A model generated the notes under the pieces. It was not told the origin of the DNA and ran no database searches. It was given only the letters and a program-made list of their open reading frames with translations. Shown piece after piece: positions 28,575 to 37,209 of a stretch of 39,186 bases of DNA. The stretch is taken from contig JAIXRO010000087.1 in the NCBI GenBank assembly GCA_027485145.1, forward strand, positions 1 through 39,186, in the 5' to 3' direction. A program made the translations under genes and the position numbers. The DNA comes from Hyphomonadaceae bacterium. Lineage in GTDB: Bacteria > Pseudomonadota > Alphaproteobacteria > Caulobacterales > Hyphomonadaceae. Within the stretch, counting starts at the first letter, position 1. Each line of letters starts with the position of its first letter.

Positions 28575-31500
28575 ATGACCAACTCGCCTTTGGCGGGTGC
28601 CTCCGCGCGCCCGCTTGCCGCTGCTTGCTCGCAGCAAACCGCTACCGCGATCATCACCGCAGCCCATGACCTGCTCGGCCACCTTGCCGCCGGTCGCCGG
28701 ATCGATACGCCCGCCATTCGCACCGCCATGCAGTCTGCCTTTTGCGCAAGCGATGCGACCGGAGACTGGGACTGGAAGATCGCCTACGAAGCCGTCGAAG
28801 TCGCGCAATTGCTGTTCATGCGCCGCTACGGCCGGGCGATCCATGCCAGGACCGCCGATCCGTTCGAACGCCTGAAACTGGTCGAGCGCATTGCCCGGCT
28901 TGCCCCGACGCAAACCCGGCGCAGCGAGGAAATGCAGGCCTACCAGCAATTCTCGACGCCGCTGGGACTGGCATGGGTGGCCGGGTTTGCTGCAGGCTTT
29001 CTGCCGGACGAACTGGTGCTCGAACCTTCTGCAGGCACGGGACTGCTGGCGGTACAGGCTGAGCTCGCCGGATGCAGGCTGGCCGTGAACGAGGTCGCCG
29101 ACATGCGTGCAGCCCTGCTTGGCAGCCTGTTTGCAGGCTCGGCCGTGTCGATGCATGACGCCGGACAGATCCACGACCGGCTCGATACAGCTGTGGTGCC
29201 GAGTTGCATCATCATGAACCCGCCATTCTCTGCAGCGCTGAATGTTGAAGCACGTGTGGCCGACGTAGCCATCCGGCATCTGTCATCAGCAGTGGCGCGG
29301 CTTGCCGACGGTGGACGGCTCGTGGCGATCACAGGTGCAAACTGCGCGCCGGATCACAAGGCATGGCGGGATGGCTTCATCCGGATGCAGGACAAGGCAC
29401 GGGTCGTGTTCAGCGCGGTGATAGCGGGCAGCGTGTTCGCACCGCACGGCACTACGATCGAAACTCGGCTGACCGTGATCGACAAGGTGCCCGCAGACGA
29501 TCCAGCGCAATTTCCGGCGTCGCCAGGCATGGCACCTGATCTCACGACCCTGCTGCGCTGGTTGGCCGACAGCCTTCCGCAACGTAAGCCCATCGCCGCA
29601 TCAGCTCTTCAGCCACTGGTGGCGGCCCGCAATTCACAAGCGATCAAAGCCAGCCCAAAGCCGAGACTGGCTGCAGCCCCGATCGCTGCGACATCCGGCG
29701 TGCCGCTCGACTATGATGTGATCGACTGGAATCCTCCGTGCGACGGCAAGCTCTCCGAAACGCTCTATGAGCCCTACACCCTCCAATCGATCCGCATCGC
29801 GGGCGGTCAGCCGCATCCGACGCGTCTGGTGCAATCAGCCGCGATGTCCTCGGTCGCGCCGCCCAAGCCGAGCTATCGCCCGCATCTGCCCGCTGGCCTC
29901 GTCGAACAGGGGCTGCTGTCGGATGCCCAGCTCGAATCGGTAATTTATGCGGGCGAAGCCCATGCCGACCATCTCGCCGGCAGCTGGTCCGTCGATGCGA
30001 CCTGGGACAAGGTCGAAGCCGCGCCCGATGATTGCGATACCGCTGTCCGCTTCCGGAAGGGCTGGTTCCTCGGCGATGGCACCGGCGCAGGCAAGGGTCG
30101 GCAGGTTGCCGGGATTGTGCTCGACAATTGGCTTAAGGGGCGCGGGCGCGCGGTTTGGATTTCAAAGTCCGACAAGCTGCTCGAAGATGCGCAGCGCGAC
30201 TGGAAGGCTCTGGGGCAAGAGCCCTTGCTGGTCACGCCGCTCGCCCGCTTCCGTCAGGGTACGCCGATCCGGCTCGAGCAAGGCATCCTTTTCACGACTT
30301 ATGCCACGCTACGCTCCGACGCGCGCGAAAACCGGGTTTCCCGCGTCCAGCAGATTGTCGATTGGCTGGGGACCGACTTCGACGGGGTCATTGTCTTCGA
30401 CGAGAGCCATGCCATGCAAAATGCCGGTGGCGGCAAATCCGAACGGGGCGATTGCGCGCCCTCGCAGCAGGGACGTGCCGGACTGCGCGTGCAGCATGCG
30501 CTACCCAATGCCCGTATTGTTTATGTCTCTGCAACCGGGGCCACCACCGTCGAAAACCTTGCCTATGCCCAGCGGCTCGGCCTGTGGGGCGGCACGGACT
30601 TTCCTTTCGAGAAGCGCACCGATTTTGTCGCGGCCATCGAAGCGGGCGGAGTCGCAGCGATGGAGGTGCTCGCCCGCGACCTGAAAGCCCTCGGTCTCTA
30701 TGCCGCCCGTTCGCTGTCCTATGAAGGCGTCGAATATGAGCTGATCGAGCACCAGCTCACCGCTGAACAGGTTCGCATCTACGATGCCTATGCCGGGGCG
30801 TTTCAGGTCATCCACAACAACTTGGACGCAGCGCTGGAGGCCGCCAACGTCACGAGCAGCGAGGGCACGCTCAACGCACAGGCCAAGTCTGCGGCCCGCT
30901 CGGCGTTTGAATCCGCCAAGCAGCGCTTCTTCAATCATCTCATTACGGCGATGAAGACGCCAACGCTGATCGCCGCGATCGAGCAGGGCCTCGCCGATGG
31001 CCACGCCGCTGTGGTGCAGATCGTCTCGACGGGGGAAGCGCTGCTGTCGCGCCGCCTCGCCGACATCGATCCGGGCGAGTGGAACGACATTCAGGTCGAT
31101 ATCACGCCACGCGAATATGTTCTGGATTACCTCCTCCACAGCTTCCCGACCCAGCTTCATGAGAGCTTCACCGACGGCGATGGCAATCTCGCGTCCCGGC
31201 CCGCCTACGATGAGAATGGCAATGTCGTGCAGTGCCGCGAGGCTTGTCGGCGGCGCGACCGGCTGATGGAGCAATTGGCGTCAATGGAACCGGTGCAAGG
31301 CGCACTCGACCAGATCGTGCAGCGGTTCGGGACCGACATGGTCGCCGAGTTGACCGGGCGCTCGCGCCGGATCGTCCGCAAGGTCGATGCAAATGGTGAC
31401 CGTCACGCGGTCGAGAACCGGCCTGCCCACGCCAACCTCGCCGAAGCGCAGGCCTTCATGGAGGACCGGAAGCAGATACTGGTCTTCTCCGATGCCGGGG

Positions 31501-32918
31501 GAACAGGGCGCAGCTACCACGCCGATCTGGGCTCGCGGAACCAGCGGCTCCGCCATCACTATTTGCTCGAAGCAGGCTGGAAGGCCGATACCGCGATCCA
31601 GGGACTGGGCCGCACCAACCGCACTAATCAGGCGCAGCCGCCGCTGTTTCGGCCTGTGGCCACCAACGTCCAGGCCGAAAAGCGCTTCCTCTCGACCATT
31701 GCGCGGCGGCTCGACACGCTGGGCGCAATCACGCGCGGACAGCGGCAAACCGGTGGTCAGGGGCTGTTCCGCCCCGAGGACAATCTCGAAAGCCCCTATG
31801 CCCGCGATGCCCTTCGCCACCTTTATGTGCTGCTCTATGCCGGCAAGGTCGAGCAGTGCTCGCTCGCCACCTTCGAGAGCATGACCGGCCTGTCGCTGAC
31901 CGACGGCAGCGGGTGCCTCAAAGACGACCTGCCGCCTATCACGACCTTTCTGAACCGGCTGCTGGCGCTCACCATCGGCATGCAGAACGTCCTGTTCACG
32001 GTGTTCGAACAGTTACTTAGCGCCAAGGTCGAGAGCGCAATCGCGGCGGGCAGTTACGATCTCGGGCTAGAAACGCTCACCGCCGACAGCTTCACCGTCA
32101 CGGGTAGCGATCCGATCTACGTCCATCCAGCCACCGGCGCAGAGACCCGGTTGCTCACCATTGCAATGCAGGAGCGCAACCGACCCGTGCCGCTAGAACG
32201 GGCGTTCGAACTGCTGCGGGAACCCGGCGCGCGGCTGTTGGTCAATGCCCGCTCGCGGCGCGCTGCAGTCCAGCTGCCCGCCCGCAGCGTCATGCTCGAC
32301 GATGGCGAGGTTGAGCGCCGCATCCGGCTGATTCGGCCGATGGAGCGGCTGAACTTCGCCCTGACCCATCTGCCCCAGACCCCCTGGGAGGAGGTGGACG
32401 AGCGGATATTCGCGACAATCTGGCAAGACGAGGTGGCGCATGTCGATGAATTCACGAAAAGCGAACTGCACATCGTCACCGGCCTGCTGCTCCCCATTTG
32501 GAAACAGCTTCCGGAAGAATCGACCCGCGTCTACCGGCTTCAGACCGACGATGGCATGCGCATTATCGGGCGCAGGGTGTCCGCAGCATGGGCAGCGAGT
32601 GCGACGGCCAAGCCAGACGCGCCAGTCCTTTCTCCACCACAGGCAATCGCATTGCTGCGTGAAGGGCACGCGGTGCTCGACCTTGCCGATGGGCTGCAAC
32701 TGCGCCGGTCTCGGCTGATGCAGGTGAACCGGATTGAACTCACCGGGTTTGGTTCGACAGCGGTCGACCGGCTCAAAGCCATGGGGTTGTTCTCCGAGAT
32801 CATCAGCTGGAAACTGCGTCTGTTCGTCCCCGACGACATCGTGACAGGGTCGGCTGTGCTCGAGCGACTGTTCGAACGGCACCCTTTGACGCGCATCGCC
32901 GACCGGAAGGCAGCCTGA
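28575..32918 (+). CDS. Fused DNA methylase-like / strawberry-notch (SNO) helicase protein
   Basis: 1,447 residues. The N-terminal part has a Rossmann methylase core with VLEPSAGTGLLAVQAELAG (about 148) and the N6-adenine-type catalytic motif NPPF (about 215). The central SF2 helicase part shows GDGTGAGKGRQVAGIV (about 500, Walker A-like) and VIVFDESHAM (about 607, DExH). The SNO C-terminal helicase domain has FSDAGGTGRSYHADLGS (about 975) and GLGRTNRTNQ (about 1008, motif VI-like). This architecture resembles phage P1 DarB, an anti-restriction protein, and 'polyvalent' proteins of conjugative elements. An anti-restriction or DNA-establishment role is inferred. The ATG at 28575 follows AAGGA. 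The Toprim gene starts 1 nt after its stop. Confidence 0.88.
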   Translation: MTNSPLAGASARPLAAACSQQTATAIITAAHDLLGHLAAGRRIDTPAIRTAMQSAFCASDATGDWDWKIAYEAVEVAQLLFMRRYGRAIHARTADPFERLKLVERIARLAPTQTRRSEEMQAYQQFSTPLGLAWVAGFAAGFLPDELVLEPSAGTGLLAVQAELAGCRLAVNEVADMRAALLGSLFAGSAVSMHDAGQIHDRLDTAVVPSCIIMNPPFSAALNVEARVADVAIRHLSSAVARLADGGRLVAITGANCAPDHKAWRDGFIRMQDKARVVFSAVIAGSVFAPHGTTIETRLTVIDKVPADDPAQFPASPGMAPDLTTLLRWLADSLPQRKPIAASALQPLVAARNSQAIKASPKPRLAAAPIAATSGVPLDYDVIDWNPPCDGKLSETLYEPYTLQSIRIAGGQPHPTRLVQSAAMSSVAPPKPSYRPHLPAGLVEQGLLSDAQLESVIYAGEAHADHLAGSWSVDATWDKVEAAPDDCDTAVRFRKGWFLGDGTGAGKGRQVAGIVLDNWLKGRGRAVWISKSDKLLEDAQRDWKALGQEPLLVTPLARFRQGTPIRLEQGILFTTYATLRSDARENRVSRVQQIVDWLGTDFDGVIVFDESHAMQNAGGGKSERGDCAPSQQGRAGLRVQHALPNARIVYVSATGATTVENLAYAQRLGLWGGTDFPFEKRTDFVAAIEAGGVAAMEVLARDLKALGLYAARSLSYEGVEYELIEHQLTAEQVRIYDAYAGAFQVIHNNLDAALEAANVTSSEGTLNAQAKSAARSAFESAKQRFFNHLITAMKTPTLIAAIEQGLADGHAAVVQIVSTGEALLSRRLADIDPGEWNDIQVDITPREYVLDYLLHSFPTQLHESFTDGDGNLASRPAYDENGNVVQCREACRRRDRLMEQLASMEPVQGALDQIVQRFGTDMVAELTGRSRRIVRKVDANGDRHAVENRPAHANLAEAQAFMEDRKQILVFSDAGGTGRSYHADLGSRNQRLRHHYLLEAGWKADTAIQGLGRTNRTNQAQPPLFRPVATNVQAEKRFLSTIARRLDTLGAITRGQRQTGGQGLFRPEDNLESPYARDALRHLYVLLYAGKVEQCSLATFESMTGLSLTDGSGCLKDDLPPITTFLNRLLALTIGMQNVLFTVFEQLLSAKVESAIAAGSYDLGLETLTADSFTVTGSDPIYVHPATGAETRLLTIAMQERNRPVPLERAFELLREPGARLLVNARSRRAAVQLPARSVMLDDGEVERRIRLIRPMERLNFALTHLPQTPWEEVDERIFATIWQDEVAHVDEFTKSELHIVTGLLLPIWKQLPEESTRVYRLQTDDGMRIIGRRVSAAWAASATAKPDAPVLSPPQAIALLREGHAVLDLADGLQLRRSRLMQVNRIELTGFGSTAVDRLKAMGLFSEIISWKLRLFVPDDIVTGSAVLERLFERHPLTRIADRKAA

Positions 32919-32919
32919 C

Positions 32920-33978
32920 ATGGCCAAGCTCACCACGCGCGCGGCAGAGTTGTCGGAGCGGCTTGCACAGAACGTGCAGGCCGTTTGCCGCCATTATCTG
33001 CCTGCAGGCAGGCGTGAAGGCCGTTACTGGATGATTGGCGATGTCGCCGGAACGCCCGGGCGCAGTCTCTACGTCCGTCTTTTCGAAACCGAACGCGGCG
33101 TGATCGGTAACTGGGTCGATGCCGCAACCGGCGAGTATGGCGATCTCGTTGATCTCATCCGGCTCAACCAGCGGCATGGGCGTCTGTCCGAAACCATTGA
33201 GGAAGCCGAACGCTTCCTCAGCCTGCCACCCTCGGCTTCGGGCGATCAGCGCAGTGCCGCGTCCTTCGCCAAGCCCGCGCCCGCAGGGTCCACGACCGCT
33301 GCCATACGCTTGTCTGCCGCCTCGAAACCGCTGACCGGATCAATCGCGAGCACCTACCTAAGGTCACGTGGCATCACACGCGTATCCGACCTGCCGGCCC
33401 TGCGCTTTCATCCTCGTTGCTACTACAGACCAAACGAGGACGATGATCCAGCAACAGCGGGCGCTTTCCCGGCGCTGATCGCAGCAGTTACCGACAATGA
33501 CGGGGTGCAGACCGGCACCCATCGCACCTGGCTCGATCCATCCGGCAGCGCGAAGGCCAAAGTCGCATCGCCGCGCAGGGCGATGGGCAACATCCTCGGC
33601 AACGCCGTAAGGTTCGGAGCTGCGGATAATGTCATGATCGCAAGCGAAGGCATCGAAACCATGCTGTCGTTGCGCGAAGTTCTGCCAACCATGCCGATGG
33701 CAGCCGCGACATCGTCAACCCATCTTGCAGCGATCTTGTTCCCGCCGACACTCCGGCGACTCTATGTCGCGCGCGACCGCGATGCGGCAGGAGACGCAGC
33801 GTTTGGCATTCTGACCGAGCGAGCACAGGCAGCAGGGATTGAACTTGTATCACTCATGCCTGACCTCGCTGACTTCAACGACGACCTCCGCGAGCATGGC
33901 GCTGCTGCACTGGCGCAACGGGTCCGCCATCAACTCCGTGAGCAGGATCAGAAACGCTTTTCCGTCGACATTGGCTGA
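32920..33978 (+). CDS. Toprim-domain protein (plasmid primase-like)
   Basis: 352 residues. The N-terminal half resembles the DUF7146/zinc-ribbon-like region of plasmid primases (YLPAGRREGRYWMIGDVAG, GNWVDAATGEYGDLVDLIRL). The C-terminal Toprim domain has the metal-binding Glu in VMIASEGIETMLSL and the DxD in LYVARDRDAAGD. Such proteins probably act in priming or processing DNA of the element. It follows the helicase with 1 nt between stop and ATG, so it is coupled, and a helicase-Toprim pair fits replication or establishment of transferred DNA. Confidence 0.85.
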   Translation: MAKLTTRAAELSERLAQNVQAVCRHYLPAGRREGRYWMIGDVAGTPGRSLYVRLFETERGVIGNWVDAATGEYGDLVDLIRLNQRHGRLSETIEEAERFLSLPPSASGDQRSAASFAKPAPAGSTTAAIRLSAASKPLTGSIASTYLRSRGITRVSDLPALRFHPRCYYRPNEDDDPATAGAFPALIAAVTDNDGVQTGTHRTWLDPSGSAKAKVASPRRAMGNILGNAVRFGAADNVMIASEGIETMLSLREVLPTMPMAAATSSTHLAAILFPPTLRRLYVARDRDAAGDAAFGILTERAQAAGIELVSLMPDLADFNDDLREHGAAALAQRVRHQLREQDQKRFSVDIG

Positions 33979-34073
33979 GCCGATACGGGGTTGGAAGATG
34001 GGGCGATGGCGGCGTGCATAGGACTTGAGCCAAGACCTGGCCCAGCCCGGCCTTCTTCGAATGGCGTCCGAGA

Positions 34074-34222
34074 GACCGGCTGACGCGAGGCCGCAATGGC
34101 GGTCATGCGGCTATTTTCCGGCGGCGCATCGGCGCCTTTCCATCGCGAACCAAAATAGCCGCCCGTCCGCCATCCTGCGCTGCGCTTCGGTCCATGCGGA
34201 TGCAGCCTCGCGTCAGCCGGTC
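34074..34222. repeat. Large nested palindrome upstream of the DUF2493 gene
   Basis: Lies in a 306-nt gap without a convincing gene. Outer arms of 18 nt are perfectly complementary (34074-34091 GACCGGCTGACGCGAGGC, 34205-34222). Inside are ATGGCGG/CCGCCAT (34096-34102, 34167-34173), then GCGGCTATTTT/AAAATAGCCGC (34107-34117, 34152-34162), then GGCGC/GCGCC (34123-34127, 34132-34136). This is 41 pairs in 149 nt, with one symmetric 4x4 internal loop and a 31-nt asymmetric right-side insert. It is far stronger than a terminator. It could be a single-strand origin, ssDNA promoter, protein-bound cruciform or structured RNA. Confidence 0.75.
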
Positions 34223-34241
34223 AGAGGGACGCCCATGAAGG

Positions 34242-34278
34242 CCGGGCAAAGTGCCCGGTCCCAAGGGCCCCAAGGACC
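34242..34278 (+). promoter_or_regulatory. Two mutually exclusive small hairpins before the DUF2493 start
   Basis: CCGGGC-AAAGT-GCCCGG (34242-34258) shares bases 34257-34258 with a second pairing, GGTCC/GGACC (34257-34261, 34274-34278). The second hairpin would occlude the likely ribosome-binding site AAGGA (34272-34276), whereas the first leaves it free. This resembles a translational on/off switch. Structure was judged by eye only. Confidence 0.4.
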
Positions 34279-34284
34279 GACGCA

Positions 34285-35202
34285 ATGACCATCACGCCCG
34301 ATTCAGAACCCGAACACGAAACCTCAGCCACCGCCCATCTCCTCGATGAAATCGCCCTCTACGGCTATCGCCCCTTCTCCGACGAAGCCGACCCGCGACC
34401 TCTCCCCGAAGAGCGCATCGCCGCTGGCGCCGTCGCGGACATGTTCGATGCCCTCATAGCCACCATGATCGACACCAGGCTCGAACCCGATCTGGAAGAA
34501 CTGTGCTGGTCACTCGCCAACCTCTTCCACCGCGCCGAGGGTCGGATCCAGCGCGAACTCGACGACAACGAAGATGCCCAGAAGCGCAGCCAGCGCGAGC
34601 AGGATGGCTCCGAGGTCATGTCGGTCGAACTCGAACGCCTGCTTCGCGAAGGCACCAGCTTGATCGAACGCCGCAACGCCATGGAATTTATGCGAGATGC
34701 TGCTGGAGACCAGTTCGAAGCGCATTTCCGCAAAGCCTGGACCCCGCGAACCGGGTCACTCATCAACCATCGCACTATGACAGCCGCCATGATCGACAGC
34801 CGCGACTTCCTCGCTGCCAAGCGTCGCTCAGAAACCGAACCGCTGCTGCCGGTAGGCACCCGCATTGCGTTCACATCCGGACCTGAGTATCAGAACCACA
34901 ACCGGATATGGGCCGTGCTGGACAAGGTGCTCGCCAAATATCCAGACATGGTCCTGTTCCACGGCGGCAATCCCACCGGCGGCGAACACATCGCTTCGCT
35001 CTGGGCGCGCAATCGCAAAATCACCCATGTGCCGTTCCGGCCAGACTGGGGGCGCTTCAAGAAGGCCGCTCCATTTCGGCGCAATGATCAGATGCTGGAA
35101 GCCCTCCCCAAGGCCGTCGTCGCTTGTCCGGGAAACGGGATCAATGCCAACCTTGTCGACAAGGCCCGCAAGCTGGGGATCTCAGTTTGGGCCATTGAGT
35201 GA
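34285..35202 (+). CDS. DUF2493 (YspA-like SLOG) domain protein
   Basis: 305 residues. The C-terminal third carries the DUF2493 domain: GTRIAFTSGPEYQNHNRIWAVLDKVLAKYPDMVLFHGGNPTGGEHIASLWA, then THVPFRPDW and VVACPGNGINANLVDKARKLGI. SLOG-superfamily Rossmann folds bind nucleotides or their derivatives. The N-terminal two thirds are helical and charged and typical of the ICE/plasmid version of this family. Function is unproven. A weak AAGGA precedes the ATG, within a possible hairpin. It converges on the TIR-like gene with 33 nt between. Confidence 0.85.
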   Translation: MTITPDSEPEHETSATAHLLDEIALYGYRPFSDEADPRPLPEERIAAGAVADMFDALIATMIDTRLEPDLEELCWSLANLFHRAEGRIQRELDDNEDAQKRSQREQDGSEVMSVELERLLREGTSLIERRNAMEFMRDAAGDQFEAHFRKAWTPRTGSLINHRTMTAAMIDSRDFLAAKRRSETEPLLPVGTRIAFTSGPEYQNHNRIWAVLDKVLAKYPDMVLFHGGNPTGGEHIASLWARNRKITHVPFRPDWGRFKKAAPFRRNDQMLEALPKAVVACPGNGINANLVDKARKLGISVWAIE

Positions 35203-35235
35203 TGTCCTAGCCTAAGCCTCTTGCACTTTCTTGGC

Positions 35236-36255
35236 CTAGCCGTCAGCTTCTGCCTGAGATCCTTTGGTGATGTCGCTATACTCTTTGGCAAAATGTCTGC
35301 TGGTTTCGTCGAGATCAATCTCCAAGTAGTCTCTTCTTACCGCCATGATCACTTTTTCAAGATCCCGAGCGAGCGATGCGACAATTTTTCGAATTTCTGC
35401 GGCTGCGTCCATTTCCTTCTGGAAATCGCGATATGGACCCGGCAGGCCAAAAGCCTGAACCCATATGTTGTTCAATTCTCGATAGTGATGATCAAAACGA
35501 AGTGACTTGCCCAATTTGCGGACCATCGCCCTTAGGCGCTTCTCGAGACCCTCATCGTAGAGTTTGAAGCTAGGGCTCTGCAGCACCGCGTCTAGGCCGT
35601 CGAACATTACTGGCGCGAAATAATGCAGCATGTCAGGCATCTCTCTCGTATGCATTCCGAGCATGTCGATCGACATATGCCGGAAGAACCAGCTGAGATT
35701 GGCAATATCCCGCGCCCGCTTGATGTCCGCTTCGGACTTGTCCTCCAAATCCCTTGGGCGCAAAGGATTTTGGTCGATTATGGTGTCGATTGCCAGGGCA
35801 ACGAGGCTGTCCAGCGACTTTTGCCCGGTCCCTGAGGCTACCTTCGCTTCGACTATTTTATACCTCGATATCCTATGGCGATCGAAGTCAAAGGGTAGAT
35901 CCTTAAACTCTGCGAGCGCTTCATTGAAAAGCAGAATTATGCGGTCCCAACCGAGGTGAGCGGCTGCCAACCCAAGCTCATATGCTACATTCGGATTCGG
36001 GACGCTTTTCGATGAAGGCGTAAGCGCAACAGTTGTGATGTCTGCGACAAAAATATCGCTCTTCCGGATTTTTTCAGCCAACTTGAAGGGAATGTAGGGA
36101 GAACCGGGTACATCTCTGGTCGCTTCTTCGGGAATTACACTATTGCCGAACTTGGCCGTCGCAGCCGCAGCGGCAGCGGCGATGGCACTTCGTATCGCCC
36201 GCGTCGTCGAGTTTTGAGCCGTATCACTTTGCCAAGAGAAGAAGACTGTCGTCAT
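35236..36255 (-). CDS. TIR/nucleosidase-like Rossmannoid protein, possible defence effector
   Basis: 339 residues. The N-terminal about 150 residues have MTTVFFSWQSD, VPGSPYIPFKLAEKIRKSDIFVADIT and PNPNVAYELGLAAAHLGWDRIILLFN. These resemble TIR/nucleoside-deoxyribosyltransferase-like folds in which the Glu of the YELG motif (Glu93) is catalytic. The C-terminal about 180 residues are helical with no known domain. Such genes often act as NAD- or nucleotide-targeting effectors in anti-phage defence. That function is inferred. It runs against the strand of its neighbours and by eye is clearly lower in GC, so it looks like cargo acquired by the element. The start is the ATG at 36255 and no strong ribosome-binding site is visible. 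Confidence 0.62.
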   Translation of the reverse strand: MTTVFFSWQSDTAQNSTTRAIRSAIAAAAAAATAKFGNSVIPEEATRDVPGSPYIPFKLAEKIRKSDIFVADITTVALTPSSKSVPNPNVAYELGLAAAHLGWDRIILLFNEALAEFKDLPFDFDRHRISRYKIVEAKVASGTGQKSLDSLVALAIDTIIDQNPLRPRDLEDKSEADIKRARDIANLSWFFRHMSIDMLGMHTREMPDMLHYFAPVMFDGLDAVLQSPSFKLYDEGLEKRLRAMVRKLGKSLRFDHHYRELNNIWVQAFGLPGPYRDFQKEMDAAAEIRKIVASLARDLEKVIMAVRRDYLEIDLDETSRHFAKEYSDITKGSQAEADG

Positions 36256-36262
36256 ACGGACG

Positions 36263-36290
36263 ACGTTAGGCGAAAGGTGCTTCTGATCAA
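36263..36290 (-). promoter_or_regulatory. Possible promoter giving a leaderless TIR-like mRNA
   Basis: On the minus strand TTGATC (36285-36290) and TAACGT (36263-36268) are separated by 16 nt. The -10-like box ends 7 nt before the ATG, so transcription would begin at or next to the start codon. This matches the absence of a ribosome-binding site. It was judged by eye. Confidence 0.3.
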
Positions 36291-36440
36291 AGCAGCTTCA
36301 CTGCCTGCGACCACCCCGCTCTTTGAGGCCAATCCGTTGGCCGGCCCCAAGCCTCCTTCAATCAACCCGTAAAGGGTCCGCTACGCTCTGCGTGCGGCCA
36401 CTGCGGCTGCACCTTCGTGGTGATTGCGGCTTTGCGCCGT

Positions 36441-36485
36441 CTGTCCGGGGCCTGTCGAGCGGGGATGGTCCCTGCTCCGAGACAG
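36441..36485 (+). promoter_or_regulatory. Leader hairpin overlapping the ribosome-binding site of the 54-residue protein
   Basis: CTGTC-CGGGG (36441-36450) pairs with CTCCG-A-GACAG (36475-36485), giving ten pairs including one G-U and one bulged A, with an inner GGGA-TGG-TCCC (36462-36472). The ribosome-binding site AGGAG (36484-36488) begins in the last two paired bases. The design, a stem ending at the ribosome-binding site, is like that of the DUF932 and parB leaders. Upstream to 36291 nothing else is evident. Confidence 0.45.
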
Positions 36486-36495
36486 GAGCTCGAAC

Positions 36496-36660
36496 ATGTC
36501 ACTCACCGTCGCACAGCGTCACGCCTGGAGCCTCGCCCGCACACTAATGGTCTGCGTTACCCTGTACCAAGCCGGCAATGGCTATGCCGCCGTTCCCACC
36601 GCTGAATTCGATGGCGATGCCGACAGCGTCATCCATGAATATGACCCGTTCAATCCCTGA
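36496..36660 (+). CDS. Conserved-looking small hypothetical protein (54 residues)
   Basis: MSLTVAQRHAWSLARTLMVC, then a short hydrophobic stretch and an acidic tail ending EYDPFNP. I recognise similar proteins from related mobile elements but know no function. AGGAG 7 nt before the ATG supports translation, and the in-frame extension to 36424 would run through the leader hairpin and is unlikely. Its position between the defence cargo and a membrane protein gives no clear role. Confidence 0.6.
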   Translation: MSLTVAQRHAWSLARTLMVCVTLYQAGNGYAAVPTAEFDGDADSVIHEYDPFNP

Positions 36661-36804
36661 TCGCGTCAGATTGCGTTGCGCCGCATGGCTGGATGCCCAT
36701 CGGGTATTCCAGCTGGTGCGCATTTCTGCTATGGATTCCATGCACATTGCGCTGCGGTGGAGGTGGAGAGCGCGTCCCTTACCCTTGATTCCAAGGAGGA
36801 CGCC

Positions 36805-37209
36805 ATGCTGATCGGCTTTGCCCTGATAATCGTAGCAGTATTCCTGTGCTGCGCGCTTCTGTTTCGCCTTTCGATCTACGCCCTTCCACTGTTTGTCGCG
36901 TTTCTTGCGGGTTCGGCGACTTATCGCACCGACAGCGGTATTCTTGCTGCGCTCGCCGCCGCAGCCATATCTGCGATCATTCTGCTTGCTGCAGCCCGGT
37001 TAGCACTGGCGCTCGCTAAGTCCGAACTGACACGTGCCGCAGTCGGCGTCACCTTTGCCGGGCCCGCAGCCATTGCGGGCTATCACGCAGTCCATGGCAT
37101 TGCTGCGGCGACCATGCCGCCAAGCGCATGGCAACTCGCCTTGTCATTGCTCGGCGCTGCGATAATCGCGGCTGCATCGTGGACACAATGGAGCCGCCCT
37201 CGTCCCTAG
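36805..37209 (+). CDS. Small multi-pass membrane protein of unknown function
   Basis: 134 residues with about four hydrophobic segments (roughly 3-25, 30-48, 52-72 and 105-128) and a short basic end. No known family is recognised. AAGGAGG lies 5 nt before the ATG at 36805 and decides the start, so the 43 upstream in-frame codons are probably untranslated. Preceded by a 144-nt gap after the 54-residue protein gene. Confidence 0.65.
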   Translation: MLIGFALIIVAVFLCCALLFRLSIYALPLFVAFLAGSATYRTDSGILAALAAAAISAIILLAAARLALALAKSELTRAAVGVTFAGPAAIAGYHAVHGIAAATMPPSAWQLALSLLGAAIIAAASWTQWSRPRP

